DNA from: Schleiferiaceae bacterium
Lineage (GTDB): Bacteria; Bacteroidota; Bacteroidia; Flavobacteriales; Schleiferiaceae
DNA length: 26,673 nucleotides
Direction: 5' to 3'
Assembly: GCA_022424815.1 (NCBI GenBank)
Contig: JAKMGS010000007.1
Location: forward strand, 1 to 26,673
The translations under genes were made by a program, and so were the position numbers. Positions 15,489 through 24,182 of this stretch are shown piece after piece; the first letter of the stretch is position 1; every line of letters begins with the position of its first letter. The notes below the pieces were generated by a model. That model did not search any database, was not told the origin of the DNA, and saw only the letters and a list, made by a program, of their open reading frames with translations.

Positions 15489-17914
15489 TGAAACGAATTG
15501 GACTCCTAGCACTACTCCTACTCAGCGTTGGCGCCAAGGGCCAATTCAATTGTCAATCGACCAAACACGCGCCGGCCACGTTCCAAATGACGGCGCCCAT
15601 CGATTATAATTCTCGATCGGACACCGCCGATCTCGTGGAGCTGAACCTCTACTTGAACACCACGGATTTCGCGAATAAGCAACTGAGCGGAATTGCCCAA
15701 TACCAGATCGGTGCCGAAATCAACTTTACCTCGTTGCGCTTCGACCTGCTCGGATTCACCGTTGATAGTGTCGTGAGTCCCACCGGCCCCTTGAGCTTCA
15801 CACAAAGCGCCGAACATGTAACCGTTCACCAGAGCGCCTATGCAGGTGCCATGTTGCATTGGACCTTCTATTACCACGGCACCACCACTAAAGATGCGAG
15901 CGGATGGGGCGGCATCCACCATGATGGGGCCTACGAATACAACTTAGGCGTAGGCTTCGCCGCCAACCCCCATGCATATGGCCGCAGTCTCTTCCCTTGT
16001 TTCGACAACTTTATTGAAAAATGTACCATCGAAGAGATGCACATTACCACCCTTCCTGGCAAAGTCGGGGTAAGCAATGGCATCTTTGATCGTTTAGATA
16101 CCTTGAGCAATGGAAACCTTACTTGGGTGTGGAAAGGAATCGCTCCCTTGCGTTCGTATTTGGTGAGCATGGCCGTTTCTGATTACCACAAACAAAGCTG
16201 GACGCATGCCGGAAAAACCTTCGAACTCTACGGTCGCGCGCAGGACACCGCCAATATGACCGCAGGCTTTGTGCACCTCAATGATATCTATGATGCCTTT
16301 GTCGAAGAGTTTGGACCGTATGTATTCGAGAAAGTTGGGTATGCCATGACCATCACAGGCGCGATGGAGCATGCGGGAATGATTCATTTACCTCGCACCT
16401 TGGCCAATGCCAACCTCAGCGGGGAGGATATCATCGCCCATGAGTTGGCCCATATGTGGTTTGGAAATGCAGTGACGACCAAAACTGCACAAGATATGTG
16501 GATCAACGAAGGCTTTGCGGAATTTGGCTCGCACTTCTACGAGGAGAAAGTCTATGGACGCCCGCAGTATGTGAAAACTGTACAAAACAACCAAGCCCTC
16601 GTCCTAAAGCAAGCTGCGCAAAGCGACGGTGGCCACCTCGCCCTCAGTGGGGTAAACCAGAACCAAACCTATGGCACCCACACCTATCAGAAAGGTGCTA
16701 TGGTCGCCCACAACCTTCGCGAGTTTTTGGGAGATAGCTTGTTCAGCCATGCCGTAAAACAACTCATCGCCACCAACACCTTCGGAAACTACGACGCAAA
16801 CAGTTTCAAGGAGTCCTTTGAAAACTCTACGGGGGTAGATTTGGATGATTTTTGGAACGATTGGATCTATAATCCTGGATATCATGGCGTGCACGCGGAA
16901 TTGACCTACGGGAATAATGCGAATTGGGCCTCCAACCAAAAAAGCGTGCAACTGCACCACCTAAGTGCACATGTTCCAAACACCTACAGTGCCTCACAAA
17001 ACACCACTCCGGTGAATCTCTACAAGCACAGCTATAACAACGGCTACCTCGGCAAGGTGGGCCTCGCCACCTCCGAGGATTTTCCAGCAGCCTCCTCTAA
17101 CGGCACCTACTACACCGGTGCCATAGACCTTGGCGCAGGGAGCGATTATTGGATTTCCGTAAATGATAGCGCCGAAAGCTCGGGCACCTCGGTATATGAT
17201 TCCTTCAAATGGTCGGATCTAAACGGCACCACTACCCTGCCGCGTACCGGTGTAAAAATCACTCCCGCCTCAACTAATAATGGGCTTCACGGGACCTTTT
17301 ATGTATGGCATCACATTGTAGAAGGATTGTATCCTGATGGGGTAACGACGAGCAAGGACCATTTCTACTTCATTGGGTACGAAGGCGCGCACGACCCACC
17401 CGTTTCCTTCAACACCGCCCTGCCTTTCGAGGTTACTTTCCAATACAATACCAACGCCAACAATGGAGGCCTGGATGCTGATTTGAAAGGCCAACCAGGC
17501 AATCAAATGACTGTGGGTCATTCCAATAGCATGCGCTGGATGACCGGTGCTGTGATGAATGGTGTGAGCAATCAGACTTTAGGCAACTTCGGTATAGGCA
17601 ATCTTACCTTCACCCCGCAACATTTGGCACGTTACTACTTCATCATGAATACCGCCAATATTGGCCTAGAGGAAGGCAGCATCAATGGTTTGAACATCTT
17701 CCCTAACCCTACCAACGGCATTTTGAAGATTGAAACTAATAGTGCTACTAGCAATCTTGAGTACCAAATCAGTGATGTACAAGGAAAAATTGTAGCTCAA
17801 GGCACCCTCGCGCAAACCAACGGCACGAGTGAATTGAGACTGCCAGAACACTGTAGTGCAGGGACTTACCTATTCATCTGTGAGGCAGGCACTACGAAAT
17901 TTACGCTGCAATAA
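15485..17914 (+). CDS. Secreted M1-family metallopeptidase with T9SS type A sorting domain
   Basis: An 809-residue exported zinc aminopeptidase-like protein. Residues 1-20 are a signal peptide (MMKRIGLLALLLLSVGAKGQ). The zinc site is HELAH at 319-323 with the third ligand E342 in NEGFAEF, the M1 spacing. Upstream, GAMEHAGMIHLP takes the place of the classical GAMEN substrate-anchoring motif, with H instead of N as in several bacterial M1 branches. TYQKGAMVAHNLREFLG and the DLDDFWNDWIYNPGYH block complete the family's catalytic domain. A beta-rich middle region follows. Residues 736-809 (LNIFPNPTNG...) are a T9SS sorting domain, so the enzyme should be delivered to the surface or medium to degrade peptides. 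Its ATG overlaps the rlmB stop (15485-15488), and its stop abuts the convergent xth stop (TAATTA). Noticeably GC-richer than rmuC. Confidence 0.94.
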   Translation: MMKRIGLLALLLLSVGAKGQFNCQSTKHAPATFQMTAPIDYNSRSDTADLVELNLYLNTTDFANKQLSGIAQYQIGAEINFTSLRFDLLGFTVDSVVSPTGPLSFTQSAEHVTVHQSAYAGAMLHWTFYYHGTTTKDASGWGGIHHDGAYEYNLGVGFAANPHAYGRSLFPCFDNFIEKCTIEEMHITTLPGKVGVSNGIFDRLDTLSNGNLTWVWKGIAPLRSYLVSMAVSDYHKQSWTHAGKTFELYGRAQDTANMTAGFVHLNDIYDAFVEEFGPYVFEKVGYAMTITGAMEHAGMIHLPRTLANANLSGEDIIAHELAHMWFGNAVTTKTAQDMWINEGFAEFGSHFYEEKVYGRPQYVKTVQNNQALVLKQAAQSDGGHLALSGVNQNQTYGTHTYQKGAMVAHNLREFLGDSLFSHAVKQLIATNTFGNYDANSFKESFENSTGVDLDDFWNDWIYNPGYHGVHAELTYGNNANWASNQKSVQLHHLSAHVPNTYSASQNTTPVNLYKHSYNNGYLGKVGLATSEDFPAASSNGTYYTGAIDLGAGSDYWISVNDSAESSGTSVYDSFKWSDLNGTTTLPRTGVKITPASTNNGLHGTFYVWHHIVEGLYPDGVTTSKDHFYFIGYEGAHDPPVSFNTALPFEVTFQYNTNANNGGLDADLKGQPGNQMTVGHSNSMRWMTGAVMNGVSNQTLGNFGIGNLTFTPQHLARYYFIMNTANIGLEEGSINGLNIFPNPTNGILKIETNSATSNLEYQISDVQGKIVAQGTLAQTNGTSELRLPEHCSAGTYLFICEAGTTKFTLQ

Positions 17915-18679
17915 TTACTTGAGCACCAGCATGACCGGACAGTGGTCGCTACCCATCACCTCGTTCAAGATTTGTGAATCCTGTACTTGGTCCATGAATC
18001 CAGCACTGACCATAAAGTAATCCAAGCGCCAGCCCACGTTTTTAGAGCGCGCACCGCCGCGGTAGCTCCACCAGCTGTACTTCACCGTATCTGGATACAA
18101 CGCTCGGAAAGTATCTACAAAACCAGCCTCAATCATCGTGGTCATGCCGTCGATCTCAGCCTGTGTGTAGCCTGGTGTTTTGTTGTAATTCGATTTTGGA
18201 TTCTTCAAGTCTATCTCCTGATGTGCCACATTCAAATCGCCACAAACCACGACCGGTTTTTTCTTCTCTAACTTCTTTAGATACGCCAAGAATGCAACGT
18301 CCCATTCCTGGGTGCGGTAATCCAAACGCTTAAGACCCGAGCTAGAATTTGGCACATAGGTGGTCACATAGTAAAAGTCCTCGTATTCTGCGGTAATGGC
18401 ACGACCTTCATTATCGTGCTCCGCAATGCCAATGCCCATGGTCACCGAAAGAGGCTCAGTCTTGGAAAGAATGGCCGTTCCACTGTACCCTTTCTTTTCC
18501 GCGCTAAAGGCATAAATATGATAGCCCTTCAACTCCGCCAACGCTTCCTTCACCTGCTCCGGCGTAGCCTTAGTCTCCTGCAATCCCACGACATCACAGT
18601 CCAATTCGTGCAGGTCTTCAATTAAAGTTTTTCCAGCTGCGGCACGTACGCCATTGACATTAAACGAGAGTAATTTCAT
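17915..18679 (-). CDS. xth: Exodeoxyribonuclease III (AP endonuclease)
   Basis: Mg2+-dependent AP endonuclease / 3'-5' exonuclease of the EEP superfamily. The 254-residue protein starts MKLLSFNVNGVRAA (active-site Asn7). It has LQETK at 33-37 with the metal-binding E35, then YVTTYVPNSS, VVCGDLNVAHQEIDLKNPK (catalytic Asp/Asn pair and substrate loop), YSWWSYRGGARSKNVGWRLDY, and the terminal GSDHCPV motif (catalytic Asp-His pair, near 244-250). Length is typical. The ATG directly abuts the stop of the upstream mutase gene with no gap, so the two are probably one operon, although the functions look unrelated. With ung, the window holds two consecutive steps of uracil/base-excision repair. Confidence 0.96.
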   Translation of the reverse strand: MKLLSFNVNGVRAAAGKTLIEDLHELDCDVVGLQETKATPEQVKEALAELKGYHIYAFSAEKKGYSGTAILSKTEPLSVTMGIGIAEHDNEGRAITAEYEDFYYVTTYVPNSSSGLKRLDYRTQEWDVAFLAYLKKLEKKKPVVVCGDLNVAHQEIDLKNPKSNYNKTPGYTQAEIDGMTTMIEAGFVDTFRALYPDTVKYSWWSYRGGARSKNVGWRLDYFMVSAGFMDQVQDSQILNEVMGSDHCPVMLVLK

Positions 18680-21600
18680 TTACATATTTCTTCTATACTG
18701 TCCGCCAACTTCGAACAGTGCATTGGTAATCTGTCCCAGTGAGCAATGCTTCGCCGCCTCCATCAGAACCTCGAAAATATTCTCATTCTGAATCGCAGCC
18801 TCCTGAATTTGCTGCAACCCTTCCTCCGCTCTCGCGGCCTTACTCTGGTGCAGTGCTTCAAGCATGGCAATCTGGTATTCTTTTTCTTCTACGGTGGCAC
18901 GAATAACCTCCGCAGGAATAATGGTTGGGGAACCCTTTTTGTTCAAGAAAGTATTCACTCCAATAATTGGGAACTCCCCAGTATGCTTCAACATCTCATA
19001 GTGCAAGCTCTCCTCTTGGATCTTTCCACGCTGGTACATAGTCTCCATGGCACCTAGGACGCCGCCGCGCTCGGTAATGCGGTCAAACTCCTGCAAAACT
19101 GCCTCCTCGACCAAATCCGTCAATTCCTCGATAATGAACGCACCCTGAATAGGGTTCTCGTTCTTCGCCAAGCCCAATTCCTTGTTGATGATCAACTGGA
19201 TGGCCATCGCGCGGCGCACACTCTCCTCTGTTGGCGTAGTAATCGCCTCGTCATAGGCATTCGTGTGTAGCGAATTACAGTTATCGTAAATGGCATACAA
19301 CGCTTGAAGTGTCGTACGGATATCGTTGAAATCAATCTCTTGGGCGTGCAAACTGCGGCCCGAAGTCTGAATGTGGTACTTCAACATTTGTGAGCGCGCA
19401 TCGGCCCCATACTTGTTCTTCATAGCATTGGCCCAGATACGGCGCGCCACTCGACCTATGACCGCATATTCCGGATCAATTCCATTCGAGAAGAAGAAGC
19501 TCAAGTTTGGTGCGAACTTATTGATGTCCATACCACGGCTCAAATAGTACTCTACATAGGTAAAGCCGTTGGCCAAAGTGAAGGCCAACTGCGTGATAGG
19601 ATTGGCCCCGGCTTCGGCAATATGATACCCAGAGATACTTACACTGTAGAAGTTGCGCACTTGCCAATCGATAAAGTAACTCTGAACATCACCCATCAAA
19701 CGCAGGGCAAATTCTGTCGAGAAAATACACGTATTCTGCGCCTGGTCCTCTTTAAGAATATCCGCTTGAACCGTGCCGCGCACAGTATTCAACGTTCTGG
19801 TCTTGATCTCTCTATAGGTTTTGGCGTCAAGAACCTCATCACCTGTGACTCCAAGTAGGAGTAATCCAAGGCCATCATTGCCTTCGGGCAGCTCTCCTTG
19901 ATACGCTGGGCGGACAATACCGCGGTCGTCGTATTTAGCTTTCTTTACGGCCTCCACCTTAGACTCCAAACCGTGCTCTTTGATGTAGATCTCACACTCC
20001 TGATCCACAGCAGCATTCATGAAATAGGCCAAGAGCATTGGTGCCGGACCGTTAATGGTCATCGAAACCGATGTTGTTGCATCAGTGAGTCGGAAACCGC
20101 TGTAAAGCTTCTTTGCATCGTCTAGACAACATATGCTTACCCCAGAGTTACCAATCTTCCCATAGATATCTGGGCGTCGATCTGGATCATTACCATAGAG
20201 CGTAACACTATCAAAGGCCGTCGAAAGTCGTTTGGCCGGCATTCCTAAACTCACGTAATGGAAACGTTTGTTCGTGCGTTCTGGACCGCCTTCCCCAGCA
20301 AACATTCGAGTCGGGTCCTCGCCTTCACGCTTGAATGGATAGATACCCGCAGTATATGGGTATTCACCTGGTACATTTTCTAGCAACAACCAACGAAGAA
20401 TATCTCCCCAGCTGCGGTATTTAGGCAATGCCACTTTTGGAATCTGTGTATGAGATAAACTCTCCGTGTGTGTTTTGATGTTGATGTCCTTGCCGCGAAC
20501 TTGGAAGGTATACACAGGATCCTTGTAGCGCTTGACCGTTTGTTCCCACTGCTGAAGCTTTTCCCAATTATGCGGATCTAGGTCCATTTTTATGCGGTCA
20601 AAGCTCGCTTGCAGTTGGTCTTTGAGCTCCTGATCCTCTAATGTCTCAATAGATCGGTGCAAGGCGTATAGTTTGTCTGCCACCTCAATCTGAGCGCTTA
20701 TTTGCTCGCGGTGAATGCCGTGACTCTCAGAAATCTCACTGAGATAACGCGTACGTTTCGGCGGGATGATGAATATTTTCTCGCTCATCTCACCAGTGAT
20801 CGTAAAGCTGCTTTCAAACCCGGCGTTTGCTTTGGTATTGAGCATTTCAATGATGGCCTTGTATAGTGAATTTGTCCCTGGATCGTTGAACTGACTCGCG
20901 ATGGTACCAAAGACCGGCATGCTTTCGGGATCTGCCTCCCAGAGATTGTGATTACGCTGGTATTGCTTTTTGACGTCTCGCAGGGCATCCAAGGCGCCGC
21001 GTTTGTCGAATTTGTTCAAGGCAATAAGGTCGGCAAAATCCAACATGTCGATCTTCTCGAGTTGCGTCGCGGCGCCATATTCCGGTGTCATCACGTACAA
21101 GCTCGCATCGCTGTGATCTAGAATTTCTGTATCGCTCTGCCCGATGCCCGAAGTTTCAAGAATAATAAGGTCGAATCCGGCCACTTTCAAAATATCCAAC
21201 GCATTCTGCACATGAGCACTGAGGGCCAAATTTGCTTGGCGTGTGGCCAGGGAACGCATAAATACATTACCGTGTTTGATGGCGTTCATGCGAATGCGGT
21301 CGCCCAACAAGGCACCGCCGGTCTTTCTCTTCGAAGGATCTACTGATACTACGGCAATACGCTTGGCATTGAAATCCATAGTGAAGCGTCGAACCAGCTC
21401 GTCCACCATGGAACTTTTCCCTGCACCGCCCGTCCCCGTGATACCGAGAATAGGCGTTTTTTTAGTTGCGGCTTTGGCGGTAATCTGATCTATTTCATTT
21501 GCGTGTTGTTCACCACAATTTTCCGCGGCACTGATCCAACGCGCAATGGTAGGATTATTCGCCCCCGTCAATTCCGCAACGCTCCCTGGAAGGGTTTCTC

Positions 21601-22042
21601 CGACCAAAAAGTCCGATTTCTCCACAAGGTCGTTGATCATGCCCTGCAAGCCCATCTTACGGCCATCGTCCGGATGGTAAAGTCGCGTGATGCCGTAAGC
21701 GTAGAGTTCATCAATTTCTTCCGGCAAGATGGTACCTCCACCCCCACCAAAAATCTTGATGTGGCCTGCGCCTTTTTCTTGCAACAGGTCGTACATGTAT
21801 TTGAAGTACTCGATATGCCCGCCTTGGTAAGAGGTCATGGCAATGGCATTGGCATCTTCCTGAATGGCAGTATTTACTACCTCCTCGACGGAGCGGTCGT
21901 GGCCTAGGTGAATGACCTCACAACCGGTACTTTGGATGATGCGACGCATGATGTTAATGGCCGCGTCGTGGCCGTCAAAAAGTGATGCCGCGGTGACAAT
22001 GCGTACTTTGTGTTTCGGTACGTATGGTGCGGGGTTCTCCAT
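18680..22042 (-). CDS. icmF: Fused isobutyryl-CoA mutase (IcmF)
   Basis: An adenosylcobalamin-dependent acyl-CoA carbon-skeleton mutase fused to its G-protein chaperone, 1120 residues. Domain order is the IcmF one. First is a B12-binding domain with LFDGHDAAINIMRR near 21-34 (base-off His ligand H25) and the GGGGGTI loop near 99-105. Next is a MeaI-type GTPase with P-loop GTGGAGKSS at 203-211 and NKFD. Last is the mutase barrel with YPYTAGIYPFKREGEDPTRM and GNSGVSICCLDD. In the segment aligned with the methylmalonyl-CoA mutase substrate loop it reads ILKEDQAQNTCIF, with Gln where methylmalonyl-CoA mutases have the carboxylate-binding Arg. This argues for isobutyryl/butyryl-type substrates. 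The start at 22042 (MENPAPYVPKHKVRIVTAAS) matches homologues; an in-frame ATG at 22090 adds 16 unrelated residues. Confidence 0.93.
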   Translation of the reverse strand: MENPAPYVPKHKVRIVTAASLFDGHDAAINIMRRIIQSTGCEVIHLGHDRSVEEVVNTAIQEDANAIAMTSYQGGHIEYFKYMYDLLQEKGAGHIKIFGGGGGTILPEEIDELYAYGITRLYHPDDGRKMGLQGMINDLVEKSDFLVGETLPGSVAELTGANNPTIARWISAAENCGEQHANEIDQITAKAATKKTPILGITGTGGAGKSSMVDELVRRFTMDFNAKRIAVVSVDPSKRKTGGALLGDRIRMNAIKHGNVFMRSLATRQANLALSAHVQNALDILKVAGFDLIILETSGIGQSDTEILDHSDASLYVMTPEYGAATQLEKIDMLDFADLIALNKFDKRGALDALRDVKKQYQRNHNLWEADPESMPVFGTIASQFNDPGTNSLYKAIIEMLNTKANAGFESSFTITGEMSEKIFIIPPKRTRYLSEISESHGIHREQISAQIEVADKLYALHRSIETLEDQELKDQLQASFDRIKMDLDPHNWEKLQQWEQTVKRYKDPVYTFQVRGKDINIKTHTESLSHTQIPKVALPKYRSWGDILRWLLLENVPGEYPYTAGIYPFKREGEDPTRMFAGEGGPERTNKRFHYVSLGMPAKRLSTAFDSVTLYGNDPDRRPDIYGKIGNSGVSICCLDDAKKLYSGFRLTDATTSVSMTINGPAPMLLAYFMNAAVDQECEIYIKEHGLESKVEAVKKAKYDDRGIVRPAYQGELPEGNDGLGLLLLGVTGDEVLDAKTYREIKTRTLNTVRGTVQADILKEDQAQNTCIFSTEFALRLMGDVQSYFIDWQVRNFYSVSISGYHIAEAGANPITQLAFTLANGFTYVEYYLSRGMDINKFAPNLSFFFSNGIDPEYAVIGRVARRIWANAMKNKYGADARSQMLKYHIQTSGRSLHAQEIDFNDIRTTLQALYAIYDNCNSLHTNAYDEAITTPTEESVRRAMAIQLIINKELGLAKNENPIQGAFIIEELTDLVEEAVLQEFDRITERGGVLGAMETMYQRGKIQEESLHYEMLKHTGEFPIIGVNTFLNKKGSPTIIPAEVIRATVEEKEYQIAMLEALHQSKAARAEEGLQQIQEAAIQNENIFEVLMEAAKHCSLGQITNALFEVGGQYRRNM

Positions 22043-22127
22043 AGTTCTGTGATGTATTTGGGAGCATAAAGATACGGCAGAATTGGCCAATGATTCTTTT
22101 CATTATCTTCACGGCAAACCCAAAATT

Positions 22128-23960
22128 ATGAAGCCACTTCGCTCCTTACTTTTCTACGTGCCTATCCTCTTGGTATTGATCGTCGATCCTTCCAGTCAAG
22201 ATATAGGTCTCTGGGTCCGATTCGCTTCTGCCTCACTCCTCGGATTAGCAGGCATTTACTTCTACCGCAACGAGATGAAAAGCGGGTTCACCAGCTTGTC
22301 CCTGATGACCATAGCGCTGGTACTTTCGGTGATTAAAATTGGCCAAGTATCTGCGCCCAGTGAGCTCTATGGGTTCGTGGCACGCATCTCCTTCCTCGCC
22401 GCTTGGATGCTCATCGCTAAAGCTGCCTTCGAAAAGAACAAAACCAACGCCCTCCAAGCCCTAGGAATGGGGAGCCAAGTAGCCTTGATTATCGCCTCCC
22501 TCAGCATCCTGCCATCCCTCGCGGAGGCCTACCAAGAAAACAATATTTACCTGGCCAACGGCCCACTGTTCACGCACAAAAACTACGCCGCTGCCACCTT
22601 GCTGCTGCTGCTTCCCTTAAGCTTCTTAGGTACGTTTGAAGGCTCAGCAGGCAAATGGGTACGCATCGCAGCCCTTGCCCTCGCAGGCATCGCTGTACTC
22701 CTACTCCGCACTCGTGGGGTTTGGTTAGGCGGCCTCGCCATGGCCGTGGTAGCCACCGCACATTACATCATGCAGGGCAACGCCAAACTCAGAAACAACG
22801 GCCTCATAGCTCTTGCCATTCTTGTGGTGGGCATCGGAGGCGCTGTAGCCGGCGGCGGCAGCGAAAAGATTTTGAACAGCGATACCATTCAAAGCCGTTT
22901 ACACTATTGGAATGCCTCCTGGGAAATGTTCTTAGACAAGCCCATCAGTGGTGTGGGTGGCGGCCAGTGGAAGATTGAATACCCTGCTCAAGGACTCAGA
23001 GGCACCAACGAAAGTGTCATGAACGGGGTGACCAATATTTTGCGTCCGCACAACGACCTGCTTTGGATGCTCAGTGAAACAGGAATCTTCGGCGGCGTTC
23101 TCTTTGTCGGCATTCTAGTCATAGGCTTTTGGCAGAACTTTAAAAAAGACGGCAACATATATATGGCCCTAGTCGTGGTCGGATTTTCTGTCTATAGCTT
23201 CGGGGAATTCCCCCTCGAGCGGGCCTCTATGCTTTGGCCGCTCGCGATTGCCCTGGGCTTCGCCTCCACCACCTTGAAAGCACGTCTGAGCAGCTCGACC
23301 AATGCCATTCTTGCCGGCACCCTAATCACCTTCGCCCTAATCGTAAGTGCCAGTAGAATGATGAGTGAACGCGAGGCCAAGGAATCCCTCGATGGCTATA
23401 TGACCCGCAACGCGCGCATTATGCAGACCAATGCAGAATCGGCCCAAAGTCCTTTCTTCGAAATGGACATTTACAATAATCCCATGGCCTACTTCGAAGG
23501 TCTTGGCATACTCAGTGCTAGCGGAAATCGCCCTACCCAGCGCGATGTGAATCGTGCACAGGAGGCCTTCGAGCGCGCCTTGGACATTCACCCGAACCAT
23601 ATGTTGACCTTGAACCAATTGGCCAGCATTCACCGTATGAAAGGTGAACTCAATGAGGCCGCCGATCTGTACAATCGTGTACTCGAAATGAGCCCGCGCA
23701 ATACGACCGCCGCCCTGAAGCAAATCGAGGTGCAACGCACACTTGGAGATCTCTACGCTTCGCTCGATGCACTTAAAATGATTGGACCGCAATACAACCC
23801 TCAAAATCTGAACGGATTGGGCCCGGAAGCGACCAAAACACTTCAAGCATTCGCTAAATCCGAAAACCCACGGCCGAGTATGCAGGGCTTACACCGCAAA
23901 TTGCAGGGGGTCAAACCTGCCAATATGTGGTCAGTCTGGACTAATTGGCGTAAAAAATAG
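22128..23960 (+). CDS. O-antigen ligase/polymerase-family membrane protein with C-terminal TPR
   Basis: A 610-residue polytopic inner-membrane protein. About ten to twelve hydrophobic segments fill residues 5-415. Between them a large periplasmic loop carries RLHYWNASWEMFLDKPISGVGGG and then LRPHNDLLWMLSETGIFGG (PHND at 307-310), the Wzy_C/WaaL signature of O-antigen ligases, polymerases and glycoprotein oligosaccharyltransferases. The C-terminal part, about 475-560, contains two or three TPR-like helix pairs (FERALDIHPNHMLTLNQLASI; LYNRVLEMSPRN), a common ending for this family in Bacteroidetes. The start at 22128 gives MKPLRSLLFYVPILL, a membrane start; the ATG at 22083 overlaps the divergent mutase promoter region. 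No glycosyltransferases or wzx lie nearby, so its glycan and acceptor cannot be read from context. Confidence 0.87.
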   Translation: MKPLRSLLFYVPILLVLIVDPSSQDIGLWVRFASASLLGLAGIYFYRNEMKSGFTSLSLMTIALVLSVIKIGQVSAPSELYGFVARISFLAAWMLIAKAAFEKNKTNALQALGMGSQVALIIASLSILPSLAEAYQENNIYLANGPLFTHKNYAAATLLLLLPLSFLGTFEGSAGKWVRIAALALAGIAVLLLRTRGVWLGGLAMAVVATAHYIMQGNAKLRNNGLIALAILVVGIGGAVAGGGSEKILNSDTIQSRLHYWNASWEMFLDKPISGVGGGQWKIEYPAQGLRGTNESVMNGVTNILRPHNDLLWMLSETGIFGGVLFVGILVIGFWQNFKKDGNIYMALVVVGFSVYSFGEFPLERASMLWPLAIALGFASTTLKARLSSSTNAILAGTLITFALIVSASRMMSEREAKESLDGYMTRNARIMQTNAESAQSPFFEMDIYNNPMAYFEGLGILSASGNRPTQRDVNRAQEAFERALDIHPNHMLTLNQLASIHRMKGELNEAADLYNRVLEMSPRNTTAALKQIEVQRTLGDLYASLDALKMIGPQYNPQNLNGLGPEATKTLQAFAKSENPRPSMQGLHRKLQGVKPANMWSVWTNWRKK

Positions 23961-23987
23961 GGGGTAAAATATTTTTTTGGCACCAAT

Positions 23988-24017
23988 TTTGATTTTCAAA
24001 TAGAAAGACTACTTTAG
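23988..24017 (+). promoter_or_regulatory. Bacteroidetes-type promoter (TTTG-N18-TACTTTAG)
   Basis: TTTG at 23988-23991 and TACTTTAG at 24010-24017 are separated by 18 bases: a perfect -33 box, correct spacing, and a -7 box with one mismatch to TAnnTTTG. Transcription should begin around 24022-24024, which is the ATG of a 28-codon ORF. A second TTTG at 23976-23979 is too far from the -7 box. It is the best promoter match I see in the window. Confidence 0.65.
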
Positions 24018-24021
24018 AGAT

Positions 24022-24108
24022 ATGCAATTACAACGCAATCATACAATCAATTTCATGAACCGCATTTACGTGTGGAAGCGGTTGTTATTGAGTGAAGTGA
24101 AGGCATAG
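24022..24108 (+). CDS. Possible leaderless 28-residue ORF in a short transcription unit
   Basis: The ORF starts at the base where the promoter at 23988-24017 should initiate and encodes MQLQRNHTINFMNRIYVWKR followed by LLLSEVKA. It is basic (three Arg, two Lys, one His) with a hydrophobic centre. There is no homologue I recognise and no signal peptide. A second in-frame ATG (24055) would give 17 residues. Coding is unproven: the same transcript could be a non-coding RNA. A 6-bp inverted repeat (AACCGC at 24058-24063 with GCGGTT at 24078-24083) falls inside the ORF, which favours an RNA role at least in part. The strong terminator 30 bases later makes the unit about 150 nt. Confidence 0.35.
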   Translation: MQLQRNHTINFMNRIYVWKRLLLSEVKA

Positions 24109-24137
24109 AATTAGAATATATAACAACCCATAATAGC

Positions 24138-24173
24138 AAGAGCGCCTTCCCCCGGAAGGCGCTCTTTTTTTTT
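24138..24173 (+). terminator. Strong intrinsic terminator
   Basis: A perfect 13-bp stem AAGAGCGCCTTCC (24138-24150) pairs with 24154-24166 over a CCC loop, and a run of nine T (24165-24173) overlaps its end. It closes the short unit starting at about 24022 and would also stop any read-through from the upstream O-antigen ligase-like gene. The next gene's ATG is only 9 bases beyond. Confidence 0.93.
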
Positions 24174-24182
24174 GACTATATC

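Larger units (their letters stand above)
24022..24173 (+). ncRNA. Candidate small RNA (alternative reading of the same unit)
   Basis: Promoter-to-terminator interval of about 150 nt with an internal hairpin (24058-24083) and a strong terminal hairpin. The size, isolation between two protein genes and lack of any larger ORF fit a small regulatory or structural RNA. I cannot match it to a known family such as 6S, tmRNA, SRP or RNase P from the sequence. It does not serve as leader for the gene at 24183, because the terminator intervenes. Confidence 0.4.

Noticed and set aside
22043..22090. Longer start for the fused mutase and, in the same spacer, a longer start (22083) for the O-antigen ligase-like gene
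   Set aside because: Extra residues are unlike homologues, and the two extensions would overlap each other across the divergent promoter region.
23337..23846. 169-codon antisense ORF under the TPR region (also 11460-11897 and 15518-15922 elsewhere)
   Set aside because: Composition is that of shadow frames opposite well-supported genes; no domain or signal recognised.
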